A stretch of DNA of 64,000 nt from Psychrobacillus sp. NEAU-3TGS. Lineage in GTDB: Bacteria > Bacillota > Bacilli > Bacillales_A > Planococcaceae. Numbering within the stretch: position 1 is the first letter of the stretch; each line of letters opens with the position of its first letter. The notes under the pieces were generated by a model, which was given only the letters and a program-made list of their open reading frames with translations, searched no databases and was not told the DNA's origin. Shown in pieces: positions 45,650 to 54,565 of this stretch. A program made the translations under genes and the position numbers. Location: assembly GCF_029955155.1 (NCBI RefSeq), contig NZ_JAPNOZ010000012.1, positions 1,123,753 through 1,187,752 of the forward strand. The letters run 5' to 3'.

Positions 45650-45754
45650 AATGGTTGCTTTTGTTGATCAATTGATTGCTTAAAGTATAGAATTGGTTGC
45701 TTACATTGAGGATTTGATTGGTCAAATCCATTTATTGGGTAAATCTCTACATTG
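45650..45754 (+). repeat. Array of five 21-bp units with ATTGRTTGCTT core
   Basis: Units begin at 45650 (AATGGTTGCTT), 45671 (ATTGATTGCTT), 45692 (ATTGGTTGCTT), 45713 (TTTGATTGGTC) and 45734 (ATTGGGTAAAT), exactly 21 bases apart, decaying to the right. Same core as the array at 8983. Located in the secA-hpf gap. Confidence 0.7.
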
Positions 45755-45824
45755 AAAACTGTATTATGTTTGGTTTTTAATGAGTCGGCACTGTTAAGTA
45801 AGCAATTATGTTGGATTGTAGCGA

Positions 45825-45955
45825 AAGGGCGGCGACTCCAGCCGGAAAAAGCTTGAGCTGAAGACCCTGGACTGAGCTTAGAGAAGGAAGCGGCTGAAGC
45901 CAAGCCGGCGGAAAGCGTTCGTCCTGCAGCGAAAATCCTAGCGGACACTTCATTT
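45825..45955. repeat. GC-rich intergenic element of GGCGACTCCAGC type
   Basis: Starts GCGAAAGGGCGGCGACTCC and continues with GAGCTGAAGACCC, GGCTGAAGCC, GGCGGAAAGCG and GCGAAAATCC. This block order is familiar from intergenic repeats of other Bacillales. Its reverse strand gives a spurious Ser/Ala/Arg-rich frame. Unrelated in sequence to the GTCTAG element except for shared GC-rich short words. Confidence 0.6.
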
Positions 45956-46060
45956 GACTAACTACCGCACAGTCTCCCTATACCATGATTAAAATAAATT
46001 CCTTATGCGACTTGAAAAAAATTAACCACATGTCTAAATCTTCTATAGTTACCTAACCAT

Positions 46061-46091
46061 AAAAAACTCTCCTCGAAATTCGAGGAGAGTT
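46061..46091 (-). terminator. Terminator after hpf
   Basis: Perfect 11-base stem AACTCTCCTCG / CGAGGAGAGTT with a 5-base loop; minus-strand T-run. Twelve bases past the hpf stop. Confidence 0.87.
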
Positions 46092-46102
46092 GCCTGGTAA
46101 AT

Positions 46103-46660
46103 TTAGTTTGTTTCGATTAAACCGTATTTACCGTCTTTACGTTTGTAAACGATGTTTGTGCCATCTGACTCTGCATCCGTGAAGATGAAGAAATTATGGC
46201 CAAGCATATTCATTTGTAATACCGCTTCTTCTTGATCCATTGGTTTTAAATCGAACTGCTTTGTGCGAACGATGTTGTATGCTTCTTCATCTGACTGCTC
46301 TACTGGCGCGTCAGGTGCATCAACGGTTGAAAAGAAAGTAGCGACACCTTCTCGTTCACGGAATTTACGATTTACTTTTGTTTTATATTTACGTATTTGT
46401 CTTTCCAGCTTGTCTACGATAAGATCTACAGCAGCGTACATATCTGAATGGCGCTCTTCTGCTCGTAATGTTAAATTTTTCATAGGAATCGTTACTTCTA
46501 CTTTCGTTTGCTTGTCATTGTACACCTTTAAATTGACATTGGCTGTTGCTTCGATTTCTTCGTTGAAGTAACGGGCTACTTTCTCAATTTTCCCCTCAAC
46601 ATGATCTCGAATTGCAGGAGTCACCTCAATATTTTCCCCACGAATGTTAAAGTTTAGCAT
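46103..46660 (-). CDS. hpf: Long-form ribosome hibernation promoting factor
   Basis: 185 residues: N-terminal S30AE domain (1-100) that sits in the mRNA channel and C-terminal dimerisation domain (about 125-185) containing VRTKQFDLKPMDQEEAVLQMN, joined by a linker. The long form produces 100S dimers in one step. The ATG at 46660 has AAAGGAGG 7 bases upstream; the longer frame has none. Its promoter matches sigma-H, in agreement with B. subtilis yvyD/hpf, which responds to sigma-B and sigma-H. Confidence 0.94.
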   Translation of the reverse strand: MLNFNIRGENIEVTPAIRDHVEGKIEKVARYFNEEIEATANVNLKVYNDKQTKVEVTIPMKNLTLRAEERHSDMYAAVDLIVDKLERQIRKYKTKVNRKFREREGVATFFSTVDAPDAPVEQSDEEAYNIVRTKQFDLKPMDQEEAVLQMNMLGHNFFIFTDAESDGTNIVYKRKDGKYGLIETN

Positions 46661-46696
46661 GAAAACTCCTCCTTTAAATTTAACTCTACATATATG

Positions 46697-46724
46697 ATTC
46701 AACATCCAACCCGAAATATCCTTC
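46697..46724 (-). promoter_or_regulatory. Sigma-H-type promoter of hpf
   Basis: Minus strand GAAGGATAT (46724-46716), a 12-base spacer and GTTGAAT (46703-46697). Both match the sigma-H consensus (RnAGGAwWW and RnnGAAT) at every position. The start of transcription would be about 30 bases before the hpf ATG. Confidence 0.7.
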
Positions 46725-46771
46725 TTACTTTTAAGATTTTATTTATTTTTTGTCGAATGGTGTAATATTCT

Positions 46772-47152
46772 TTACTTTCTCATGTCCATCGATTTTCTGC
46801 GCACATTTTTTAATTCATTAATAATTAGTTGCTCCGTATAAGTATCCTCGGGTAAGTTAATACCATACTCATATCCATTTATCTTCCGATGAGACCAGAC
46901 AAATTCGCCAACTAAATCGATTGGTGATTCATCTAATGTAAAATTAATTTCTACATGGATTTGTTTGTCAATTGCAATGGAGAACTCTGTAAAGATTTTC
47001 AAACCATGTGGACTGATGTCGATAATTTCGCAAATACCCTTATTAGATATTTCCTTTTCAGTTAGTCCATTTGCATCTTTTATTAAGCGAAAAGTAGCTT
47101 TGCACGGTTCAGTAAAGGTATAGCGGAAGGATTCTTTCCTTTTGTATTGCAT
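46772..47152 (-). CDS. PilZ domain protein
   Basis: 126 residues, essentially one PilZ domain. The c-di-GMP-binding residues are in RKESFRY at the N-terminus (RxxxR) and DISPHGLKI (D-x-S-x-x-G) near residue 55, so a cyclic-di-GMP receptor is likely. No further domain reveals the output. The ATG at 47152 has AGGGGGAG 8 bases upstream; the frame continues 23 codons further without such a site. Alone between hpf and an NlpC/P60 gene; a chemoreceptor 1 kb upstream suggests motility, which is inference. Confidence 0.85.
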   Translation of the reverse strand: MQYKRKESFRYTFTEPCKATFRLIKDANGLTEKEISNKGICEIIDISPHGLKIFTEFSIAIDKQIHVEINFTLDESPIDLVGEFVWSHRKINGYEYGINLPEDTYTEQLIINELKNVRRKSMDMRK

Positions 47153-47267
47153 ATTTCTTCTCCCCCTTACTATGGGTCGTTTTTCTCCATTATGACGAAC
47201 GGAATCACTTTTTTCAAACATTTTTGTGAATGGATTAGTGGAAGATAATACGTATGGAGAAGAAAAA

Positions 47268-47300
47268 AACGCTCTACCGTAAATTATACGATAGAACGTT
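47268..47300. terminator. Terminator after the NlpC/P60 gene
   Basis: Stem of 14 with G-U pairs (AACGCTCTACCGTA with TACGATAGAACGTT); the minus strand continues TTTTTTTCTTC. Confidence 0.7.
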
Positions 47301-47311
47301 TATTTATATGT

Positions 47312-47806
47312 TTATTTGTTTGTGGCTACTGTTACATCCGTCACTCGTTTAGCTCCAACATAGCGTTTGCCCCAATAAGCTGGGTCGTTCAATTTATCAA
47401 TTTTCACGCCTTTTGAAGTCGATGAATGGATAAACTTACCGTCGCCTATGTATATACCAACATGTGAAACACCTTTACCTGATGTATTAAAGAAAACCAA
47501 GTCTCCTGATGTTAAATCAGCCTTGTCCACTTTTGAACCGGTTGCATGCATACCTGATGAACTCCGAGGTAGACTGATTCCTAGTCCTTCGTAAACATAT
47601 CCTACAAATCCTGAACAATCAAATCCTGCTTTCGTAGTACCACCGCTGCGGTATTTAGTTCCTATTAAGTTTTTAGCTGTTGCTACTAATTCTTTTGAGT
47701 CTACTGAACTTGCTGCTTCAGTATTTCCTGCGAATGGTGCTGTAACTAAAAGTATAGATAATACGAATATTGCAATGACTTTTTGCGACATAGATTTGTA
47801 ATTCAT
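47312..47806 (-). CDS. Secreted NlpC/P60 endopeptidase
   Basis: 164 residues: signal peptide (1-31), then a single NlpC/P60 domain (about 38-158) with catalytic Cys64 in FDCSGFV, His115 in SHVGIYIG and His127 in FIHSSTS. It cleaves D-Glu-meso-Dap type cross-links in peptidoglycan. It has no LysM or SH3 wall-binding repeat, unlike LytE or LytF, so it is a minimal enzyme. The ATG at 47806 has GGAGGA 6 bases upstream. Monocistronic. Confidence 0.9.
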   Translation of the reverse strand: MNYKSMSQKVIAIFVLSILLVTAPFAGNTEAASSVDSKELVATAKNLIGTKYRSGGTTKAGFDCSGFVGYVYEGLGISLPRSSSGMHATGSKVDKADLTSGDLVFFNTSGKGVSHVGIYIGDGKFIHSSTSKGVKIDKLNDPAYWGKRYVGAKRVTDVTVATNK

Positions 47807-47948
47807 TATGTTCCTCCGGGCAGCTAGAGTTTTCAGAAAATTTTTCTATACCCATCTTATCACGCTTTATAACCTCTTTATTTTACAATTGTGTAACAAT
47901 TACATTACAAATCTATAAAATACGACTCTACTAAATGAAAAAAAGACC

Positions 47949-47973
47949 AAAAAGTCCCGAAATGAGACTTTTT
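47949..47973. terminator. Hairpin after the second chemoreceptor gene
   Basis: Eight-base stem AAAAAGTC / GACTTTTT with a 9-base loop, 10 bases past the stop. Confidence 0.65.
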
Positions 47974-47982
47974 AGGCTTTGG

Positions 47983-49671
47983 TTATATAACGAAACGTGC
48001 GGTAGATGCTTCTAGTATAGTTGCTTGTTCGCTAATATCACTGATTAATGCTGATAATGATTCAATAGTTTCTAGATTTGCTACTAGTAATTGCACCGTT
48101 TCTTCCATTTGAGCTGTATTAGATTCTATAGATTCCGTTAACTCAAAAATGAGTTTTTCTGACATATTCTTTTCTTGCTCAATTGTCTTAATAGAATCTT
48201 TCATATGATCATTCTGGTTTTTGGACTCTCTTATAAACGACACGATTGTATCAAATTTTTCGTGCAATAACTGGAAAGATGTCGCATTATTTTTGGATGT
48301 AGAGAGCCCTTCTGCAAAGACAATCTCCATTTCATGTCCCTGTTGCGAAATAGATGTAGAAATGCTGTTAATCGTATTTGCAGTAACAGACACTTCATCC
48401 GCTAATTTTTTCACCTCTTCCGCAACTACGGCAAATCCTTTTCCATGAATACCAGATCTTGCGGCTTCGATTCCTGCATTTAACGCAAGAAGGTTTGTTT
48501 GTTTGGAAATAGATTGGACGATAGAGGTCATTCTGGCTATTTCTTCTGTGCGCTCTTGTAACAATTTTCTCTCTTTATCTGCCGCTTTGAATAAAGAGCG
48601 CAAATGTACCGCTTCAGCTGCTGCTTTTTTCATCGTACCTGCACTTGCATCTGCGACTTCCACCGCAAAAGAGGCATGATTATTTAAAGCAACTGCTTTT
48701 TCTGATACATTCTCAAAAGTCCGTGAAAACTCCTCTAAAAATGCTCGAATTCCAATCGATGCTTCTTTTTGCTCTAGCATACTTACGCTAGCTTCATTTA
48801 TAGCCATTTGTACTGTATTAGAACTTGCCACAGTTTCCGAAGAGTATGCCTTTAATGTTGTACTATCTATACTTAGCTTCTCTGCTGTTAGTTTTATCAT
48901 TTGAACCATTTCAGTTAAATTGTTTTTCATTTCATTCATCGCCATTGATACTTCGCCAATTTCGTCCTTTGTCGAAATATGTATTGGCTTTGCAAGTAGA
49001 TTTCCTTTAGAAATCTCTTTTGCCGATGAGGCCACATTCGTCAATTGATTTCTTATTTGACGATTCGTCAGTAACAATAAAATAATCGATAATACACCAG
49101 CTATTAAGAATGAAGCAACGACTATGACAATGGTATTTTGCTGGCTTGCATTCATTTCGTCTATGATCAATTGTCGATTATTCGATTCTTGCTCTCTTGT
49201 AGCATCAAGCATTTCTATCAACACATTATACTTTTCATTTATCGATTGCAGCTGACGGCGTTTTGCAACATTTTCTTTGTTGACAACGGAACTTTTTAAA
49301 TTATTTTCATAAGTTGTTTGAATCTCGTTTAATGTTTTCTCGAAACTAGCCCAATCTATATGCGCCATCCGCGAACTCACAGTCGGTACTAGCTGTGCCA
49401 GATTTGTTTTCTTCGCTTCATAATCTTTGTCGAATTCCTCTAACGGATCACCTGCAAAAAGCGAAATTGCTATGTATAAACTAGCTACCTCTGCACGCAT
49501 AATATCTGCATTCTCGACATTTTCTGAGGATATCTCTAATTTATCGGACAGGTTTTGATTGTGAATCACTTGAATAATTAATAATACCGTCATCATACCA
49601 AATAATATAAAAGAACTAAAAATTGCAATTAAATACTTCGTTCGCAGTGGTATACTAGACCATTTTTTCAT
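47983..49671 (-). CDS. Methyl-accepting chemotaxis protein, classical topology
   Basis: 562 residues: TM1 (about 12-34), extracytoplasmic helical sensor of about 140 residues (four-helix-bundle type), TM2 (about 178-200), HAMP (200-255) and the cytoplasmic signalling hairpin. The tip reads [37 protein letters not shown]-type sequence near 410, matching the CheA/CheW contact. The ATG at 49671 follows GGGAGG; the frame runs 50 codons further but without support. Ligand cannot be deduced. Confidence 0.88.
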   Translation of the reverse strand: MKKWSSIPLRTKYLIAIFSSFILFGMMTVLLIIQVIHNQNLSDKLEISSENVENADIMRAEVASLYIAISLFAGDPLEEFDKDYEAKKTNLAQLVPTVSSRMAHIDWASFEKTLNEIQTTYENNLKSSVVNKENVAKRRQLQSINEKYNVLIEMLDATREQESNNRQLIIDEMNASQQNTIVIVVASFLIAGVLSIILLLLTNRQIRNQLTNVASSAKEISKGNLLAKPIHISTKDEIGEVSMAMNEMKNNLTEMVQMIKLTAEKLSIDSTTLKAYSSETVASSNTVQMAINEASVSMLEQKEASIGIRAFLEEFSRTFENVSEKAVALNNHASFAVEVADASAGTMKKAAAEAVHLRSLFKAADKERKLLQERTEEIARMTSIVQSISKQTNLLALNAGIEAARSGIHGKGFAVVAEEVKKLADEVSVTANTINSISTSISQQGHEMEIVFAEGLSTSKNNATSFQLLHEKFDTIVSFIRESKNQNDHMKDSIKTIEQEKNMSEKLIFELTESIESNTAQMEETVQLLVANLETIESLSALISDISEQATILEASTARFVI

Positions 49672-50240
49672 AGGTATTGAGACCTCCCACAAGGAAATAT
49701 AGCATATTTCAACGTAAAATAGAGGGCGTTTCTCTAAACTTAACACAAGCTTTACAATGGTGAGATTTAGCCAATCACTGAGAAAATAAAAACAGTAAAA
49801 TATATGACCGATTTTCGACATAGGGCTCGCTAAAATCGACCGGTGTCACTATTCTTGTCCAGATTGCAGGCATTCTAACTCCTAGTAACTTTGGACAAGG
49901 GTTGCCAAAGTGTATTAGAGAAAATTTATTTAGTTATATCCACTCGGTTCGTTCAGAAAACAAAGTTTCGAACGAATCGCCAATATTTCCTTTTCTTCAA
50001 CAAAACGGTCTTGTTTTGTCGAATTCAAACAGCTCGCCAGACAAAAATCGACTAAGTAGCTGTCCAAAAGAAAAATTTGTCGATAGACAAAAATAGAGTA
50101 AAAGTGATGGATACTGAAAGCGGAAAGAATTTGAGAAAAGTGACGTCAATATGTATAGGCTTGGTCAAATATTTAGGTGTAATAGAGGGAGAAGATTGAA
50201 GCGCTTGGGTGGGAGTGTTTATCTTAGTATTACTCAAATG
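49672..50240. other. Intergenic region without recognisable gene
   Basis: About 570 bases. One short hairpin ACTTTGG / CCAAAGT occurs at 49888-49912. Frames of about 60 codons on both strands lack ribosome-binding sites and family features. It must contain the chemoreceptor promoter, which I could not place with confidence. Confidence 0.4.
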
Positions 50241-50281
50241 AAAAAGAGTGTCTCAAGATTTCGAGACACTCTCGCTTTTTT
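50241..50281. terminator. Terminator after the dioxygenase-like gene
   Basis: Perfect 10-base stem AGAGTGTCTC / GAGACACTCT with an 8-base loop, T-runs on both strands, just downstream of the stop at 50287. Confidence 0.85.
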
Positions 50282-50286
50282 ACCAT

Positions 50287-51132
50287 TTATTTAACGATTA
50301 ATTTGATTTTATTTTGTGATGGGTCTTTTGTGATATATTTTCCGTTTTCCTCTGTTACAGGTGCATCAATTAGTTTCAAGTTTTCGATTGCAGTATTTAA
50401 TACTTCATTGCTTGGGTAAACTAGAGTAAAAGCCTCAAGTCCAACAATATTTTCCGCTGCAGCCGGTGCTCCTACGCCAGCCCATGTATTCATACCGATA
50501 TGGTGATGATATTTCCCTGTTGCCATGAATAATGCACCTGGATATGGAGTAACAACTTCAAGTCCTAATGCATTATAAAATTTTTCAGCAGTTTGTAAAT
50601 CTGCAACATGTAAATGGATATGCCCCATTACAGTGCCTGCTGGTAGACCTTCCCATTTAGTACTTGCACCTTCTGCTAAAATACTTTGTGCATCGATTTG
50701 AAGGGTATCCATTGCAACATGTTCCCCATTCCATTTCCAATCAGTATCTGGACGGTCGCTATAAATTTCGATGCCGTTACCATCTGGGTCATTTAAATAA
50801 AGCGCCTCACTTACTAAGTGATCTCCCGCTCCAACACGGATATTGATCTCGATAAAATGTTTTAAAACCGCACCTAAATCTGCACGAGTAGGAAGTAATA
50901 ACGCGAAATGATATAGACCAGTCGTTTTTTGAGTTTTTGGTTCGAAGTCTGGTCGTTGTTCAAGGGAAAGTAACGCTGTTTTCCCATCTGCTGTTAGAAG
51001 TGCTCTGTTGTCTTGTTTTTCTAGAACTTTAAATCCTACTACTTCTTGATAAAACGTAAGTGATTCTTCTAAGTTCATTACTTTTAATTCAACTAATTCT
51101 ACGAAAGTGAATGGTTTATTATGATATTTCAT
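50287..51132 (-). CDS. Two-domain VOC protein, CatE-like ring-cleavage dioxygenase
   Basis: 281 residues with two vicinal-oxygen-chelate modules (about 8-130 and 165-280). First-module landmarks are LSLEQRPDF and LYLNDPDGNGIEIYSDRP; the second contains MGHIHLHVADL and YHHHIGMNTW, where the metal-binding His residues of catechol 2,3-dioxygenases lie. Length is close to B. subtilis CatE (about 285). It may open catechols, but glyoxalase-like relatives share this layout. The ATG at 51132 has AGAGGGGAA upstream. No catD or regulator is adjacent. Confidence 0.75.
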   Translation of the reverse strand: MKYHNKPFTFVELVELKVMNLEESLTFYQEVVGFKVLEKQDNRALLTADGKTALLSLEQRPDFEPKTQKTTGLYHFALLLPTRADLGAVLKHFIEINIRVGAGDHLVSEALYLNDPDGNGIEIYSDRPDTDWKWNGEHVAMDTLQIDAQSILAEGASTKWEGLPAGTVMGHIHLHVADLQTAEKFYNALGLEVVTPYPGALFMATGKYHHHIGMNTWAGVGAPAAAENIVGLEAFTLVYPSNEVLNTAIENLKLIDAPVTEENGKYITKDPSQNKIKLIVK

Positions 51133-51254
51133 TTAATATTCCCCTCTTTTTAAGTTACTTTTCGTAAGTAATTATATTTTAGTTACTAATGAAAGTCAAG
51201 TTAGTATGCTTTTATTTTGAAATGAAATTAGTTAATGGAGGTATTTGAATATTC

Positions 51255-51296
51255 ATCTTGCGATTAGAAGAGTGTATCTTGTGATTTCCACAACCT
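51255..51296 (+). repeat. Two 21-bp units with ATCTTGYGATT core
   Basis: ATCTTGCGATT at 51255 and ATCTTGTGATT at 51276, exactly 21 bases apart with unrelated second halves. Same core as the five-unit array at 26687. Confidence 0.7.
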
Positions 51297-51316
51297 AGCA
51301 TGCTCAACTCACACTA

Positions 51317-51348
51317 AAACCACTAGCCTCCAAAAAGACTAGTGGTTT
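51317..51348 (-). terminator. Hairpin at the end of the ilv-leu operon
   Basis: Perfect 10-base stem AAACCACTAG / CTAGTGGTTT with a 12-base loop, 10 bases past the ilvA stop. The T-run on the minus strand is short (TTTTAG). Confidence 0.65.
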
Positions 51349-51358
51349 CGATTGTAGT

Positions 51359-52318
51359 TTATTTTGCTAATGGTACTTGGAACGACATTTGCTGACATTC
51401 AGCGAGTTTACTAATGTCTAAGTTTCCTCCGCTTACGATGATTCCTACGTTTCGTGATGCGGATGGCATGTGGTGGTTCAACACTGCCGCTACTGCTGCG
51501 GCTCCTGCACCTTCAATAAGTAATTTTTCTCGTTCGAGCATGCAAAGGACTGCGGATGCAATTTCTCCTTCGGATACAGTGATCATGTCATCTACGAGGG
51601 AATGAATAATTTGGGTTGTCAGCTTTCCTGGTACTTTCACGTTAATCCCTTCTGCAATCGTTTTGCCTTGGAACGGGATGAGCCCTCCGTTTTTGCCTTT
51701 ATATGCAGTGACCATGGCAGAGGAATTGGCCGATTGGACGCCGATAACTCGTATATCAGGACGAGTCGATTTCACTGCAAGTAATGTACCTGCAAGAAGT
51801 CCTCCTCCACCGGCTGGAACAACAATCGTATCAATTTCTGGACGTTGTTGCAGCATTTCCATCGCTACTGTCGCTTGGCCTTCAATAACGGCTAAATCGT
51901 CGAATGGATGGATGAATGTTGCCCCGGTTCGAAGCTGTTCTTCTCTTGCAGCAACATAGGCTTCATCGAAATTTTGTCCGACTAGCTTTACTGTTGCGCC
52001 GTAGCCTTTTGTCGCATTCACTTTCGTTTCAGGAGTTCCGATTGGCATGAAGATCGTGACTGGCACATTGCGTGCTTTACCAGCATACGCAACTCCTTGA
52101 GCGTGATTCCCTGCAGAAGCGGCGATTAATCCTTTCTCGCATTCTGCTTCTGTCAGCTGAGATACTTTATTCATTGCACCTCTTATTTTAAATGAACCCG
52201 TTTTTTGCAAGTTCTCTAATTTCAAGAAAACATTTTTTCCTGTGTATTCATTAAATGTAGTCGACATTTTACACGGCGTCCGATGAACGAACTCCGATAC
52301 TTTTACAGATGCTTCCAA
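51359..52318 (-). CDS. ilvA: Threonine ammonia-lyase without regulatory domain
   Basis: 319 residues, PLP fold type II. The PLP lysine is in TGSFKIRGA, substrate loop SAGNHAQG, phosphate-binding glycines VPAGGGGLLAG and C-terminal VSGGNLD. It deaminates threonine to 2-oxobutanoate, the isoleucine precursor. B. subtilis IlvA is about 420 residues with a C-terminal ACT-like domain; this one ends after the catalytic domain, like catabolic TdcB. The start is uncertain: TTG at 52318 gives only 14 residues before HRTP, and its upstream site (TAGGT) is weak. The frame is open upstream as far as the repeat junction but has no start codon. Last gene of the operon. Confidence 0.82.
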   Translation of the reverse strand: MEASVKVSEFVHRTPCKMSTTFNEYTGKNVFLKLENLQKTGSFKIRGAMNKVSQLTEAECEKGLIAASAGNHAQGVAYAGKARNVPVTIFMPIGTPETKVNATKGYGATVKLVGQNFDEAYVAAREEQLRTGATFIHPFDDLAVIEGQATVAMEMLQQRPEIDTIVVPAGGGGLLAGTLLAVKSTRPDIRVIGVQSANSSAMVTAYKGKNGGLIPFQGKTIAEGINVKVPGKLTTQIIHSLVDDMITVSEGEIASAVLCMLEREKLLIEGAGAAAVAAVLNHHMPSASRNVGIIVSGGNLDISKLAECQQMSFQVPLAK

Positions 52319-52381
52319 TAAACCTACAGTGTCGTATGAATTCCCAACAAAACCATCTCCTAATTTGCTAATTTTTTCATT

Positions 52382-52536
52382 GTCTAGACTTCAGGCGACG
52401 TCAGCTCGAGGTCAAATGTCAATTTTCTGCGGTGGCTGAGGAACTGCCTCGTCGAAAATCGTCATTTGCTTGCTCCTGCGCGAAGCTCGTCGCAGAAGAA
52501 CTCTGTCTCTGACAAGCGGTCGCCTTACGCTTTTCT
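52382..52536 (+). repeat. GTCTAG...GCTTTTCT element between leuD and ilvA
   Basis: Plus strand begins TGTCTAGACTTCAGGCG and ends CGCCTTACGCTTTTCT. It contains CTCGAGGTCAAATGTC, TGCGGTGGCTGAGGAACTG, CATTTGCT and the TGCTCCTGCGC...CTCGTCGCA module, here placed after CATTTGC rather than before. Its right end forms the last codons and stop of leuD. Confidence 0.85.
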
Positions 52537-53100
52537 TAATTCAAAAGCTTTAATATGATCTTCATATTGGAAGGTTAATGAAATTTCATCCCATCCATTT
52601 ATAAGCATTTTCTTTTGATATGGATCGATGTCGAATGAATAAACTACACCGTCCTCTCCTGTAACTGTTTGTGCTTCTAGATTCACTTCTACGTTATATT
52701 CTTCCTTACTTAAAATCTCTTCTACTTCGTCGACAGACAATTTAATAGGAAGAATTCCATTTTTCATGCAGTTATTATAAAAAATATCTGCGAAACTTGG
52801 TGCGATCACTACGCGGAATCCATAATCCAGAATTGCCCACGGAGCATGCTCACGGGAAGATCCACATCCGAAGTTCTCATGCGCTACTAATATAGTAGAA
52901 TCCTTATAACGCTCATCATTTAATACAAACTTACTATTTGGATTTCCTTCTGCATCAAAGCGCCAGTGGTAAAATAAGTACTTACCAAAACCAGTGCGCT
53001 CAATTCTTTTTAGAAATTCCTTTGAAATAATTTGGTCGGTATCGACGTTCTTTTGATATAAAGGGGTAATGACACTTTTTACTTCATTAATAGGCTCCAT
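52525..53100 (-). CDS. leuD: 3-isopropylmalate dehydratase small subunit
   Basis: 191 residues, aconitase swivel domain. The signature GCGSSREHAPWA is at about 77-88, the N-terminal KNVDTDQII near 17. With LeuC it isomerises 2- to 3-isopropylmalate. The ATG at 53100 has AAGGAGGA upstream. The last codons (AAA GCG TAA) are the end of the GTCTAG element, so the natural C-terminus may have been altered by a few residues when that element arrived. leuC lies 30 bases upstream. Confidence 0.94.
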   Translation of the reverse strand: MEPINEVKSVITPLYQKNVDTDQIISKEFLKRIERTGFGKYLFYHWRFDAEGNPNSKFVLNDERYKDSTILVAHENFGCGSSREHAPWAILDYGFRVVIAPSFADIFYNNCMKNGILPIKLSVDEVEEILSKEEYNVEVNLEAQTVTGEDGVVYSFDIDPYQKKMLINGWDEISLTFQYEDHIKAFELRKA

Positions 53101-53130
53101 CGTTTTTCCTCCTTACGTTGATTCAGTGGT

Positions 53131-54546
53131 TTATACTCCTACTGTATCAAGTTGAAATTTGCGAATGTCTACAATATGTCCTTCGATTGCTGCTGCCGCT
53201 GCCATTGCTGGGCTCATCAAATGTGTTTTAGATCCTGCACCTTGGCGCCCTTCGAAGTTACGGTTGGATGTAGAAGCACAATGTTCGCCAGCTGGTACAA
53301 CGTCGTCATTCATCGCTAGGCACATACTGCAACCAGACTCGCGCCATTCAAATCCTGCATCAAGGAAGATTTTGTCGATGCCCTCTTGTTCTGCTTGTTT
53401 TTTCACAGTTTGTGATCCTGGAACCACAATTGCTTTTACTGTTGGGTGTACTTTACGCCCTTCGATTACACTTGCTGCTGTGCGCAAATCGCTTAGACGA
53501 GCGTTCGTGCATGAACCGATAAATACATTCGTAATGGCAATATCCGTTAATGGCATGCCTTCTTTAAGACCCATATAAGCAAGTGCTTTTTCATGTGCTG
53601 ATCGGTCGCTTACTTCTGTAAAATCGGTTGTAAGTGGTATATTGTTTGAAACACCTGAACCCATAGATGGATTTGTACCCCAAGTAACGAAAGGTTCGAT
53701 TTCGTCTGCAGAAATTTCGACTGTTTTATCGTAAACTGCTCCCTCGTCAGATGCTAATGCTAACCAGCGTGCTGCTTCTATTTCAAAAGCTTCCCCAGTC
53801 GGCACATGTTCACGTCCTCTTAGGAATTCAACTGTAGTTGCATCCGGGCTGATCAAACCAGCACGCGCTCCCGCTTCAATGGACATATTACAAATTGTCA
53901 TACGTTCCTCCATCGATAGCTTACGAATAGCTTCGCCAGTGTATTCCACGATATAACCTGTTCCCATATCGATACCAAACTTTGAAATAATCGCTAGAAT
54001 GATATCTTTTGCTGCTACTCCGAAACCTAGTTCTCCAATTACTTTGATTTCCATTGTTTTCGGTTTTGCTTGCCAAAGTGTTTGCGTTGAAAGTACATGC
54101 TCTACCTCACTTGTACCGATACCAAAAGCGATTGCACCGAATGCACCATGTGTAGATGTGTGGCTATCTCCACAAACGATTGTTTTACCTGGCTGTGTTA
54201 AACCTAATTCAGGCCCGATAATATGGACGATTCCTTGATCCGGATGATCCATATTTGCTAGTGGAATCCCGAATTCTTCACAGTTTTCTTGCAGTGTATT
54301 TATTTGCTTGCGTGCAATTTCATCTTTAATCTGTTCTCTATTACGAGTTGGTACATTATGATCCATCGTAGCATAGCAAAGATCCGGACGACGAACTTTG
54401 CGATTGTTTAGTCGTAACCCTTCAAAAGCTTGCGGAGATGTCACTTCATGGAGTAAGTGTAAATCGATATAGAGAAGGTCTGGTTTACCTTCTTCCTCAT
54501 ATACTACATGTTCATCCCATATTTTCTCAATTATCGTTTTTGCCAT
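53131..54546 (-). CDS. leuC: 3-isopropylmalate dehydratase large subunit
   Basis: 471 residues, aconitase family. Iron-sulfur ligand Cys residues are in [12 protein letters not shown] (near 347) and [10 protein letters not shown] (two, near 407-410); DHNVPT and [12 protein letters not shown] line the active site. Partner of LeuD. The ATG at 54546 follows GGAGAGGG; the longer frame reads back into leuB. 19 bases separate it from leuB. Confidence 0.96.
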   Translation of the reverse strand: MAKTIIEKIWDEHVVYEEEGKPDLLYIDLHLLHEVTSPQAFEGLRLNNRKVRRPDLCYATMDHNVPTRNREQIKDEIARKQINTLQENCEEFGIPLANMDHPDQGIVHIIGPELGLTQPGKTIVCGDSHTSTHGAFGAIAFGIGTSEVEHVLSTQTLWQAKPKTMEIKVIGELGFGVAAKDIILAIISKFGIDMGTGYIVEYTGEAIRKLSMEERMTICNMSIEAGARAGLISPDATTVEFLRGREHVPTGEAFEIEAARWLALASDEGAVYDKTVEISADEIEPFVTWGTNPSMGSGVSNNIPLTTDFTEVSDRSAHEKALAYMGLKEGMPLTDIAITNVFIGSCTNARLSDLRTAASVIEGRKVHPTVKAIVVPGSQTVKKQAEQEGIDKIFLDAGFEWRESGCSMCLAMNDDVVPAGEHCASTSNRNFEGRQGAGSKTHLMSPAMAAAAAIEGHIVDIRKFQLDTVGV

Positions 54547-54565
54547 TTGGTCCCTCTCCTTTTGG

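Noticed and set aside
45613-45948. Open frame of 111 codons on the minus strand
   Set aside because: It runs through the GGCGACTCC-type repeat and the 21-bp array, has no ribosome-binding site, and its Ser/Ala/Arg-rich composition is the usual by-product of such GC-rich repeats.
50052-50237. Small frame in the gap before the dioxygenase-like gene
   Set aside because: No ribosome-binding site, no hydrophobic or domain pattern, and codon use unlike its neighbours.
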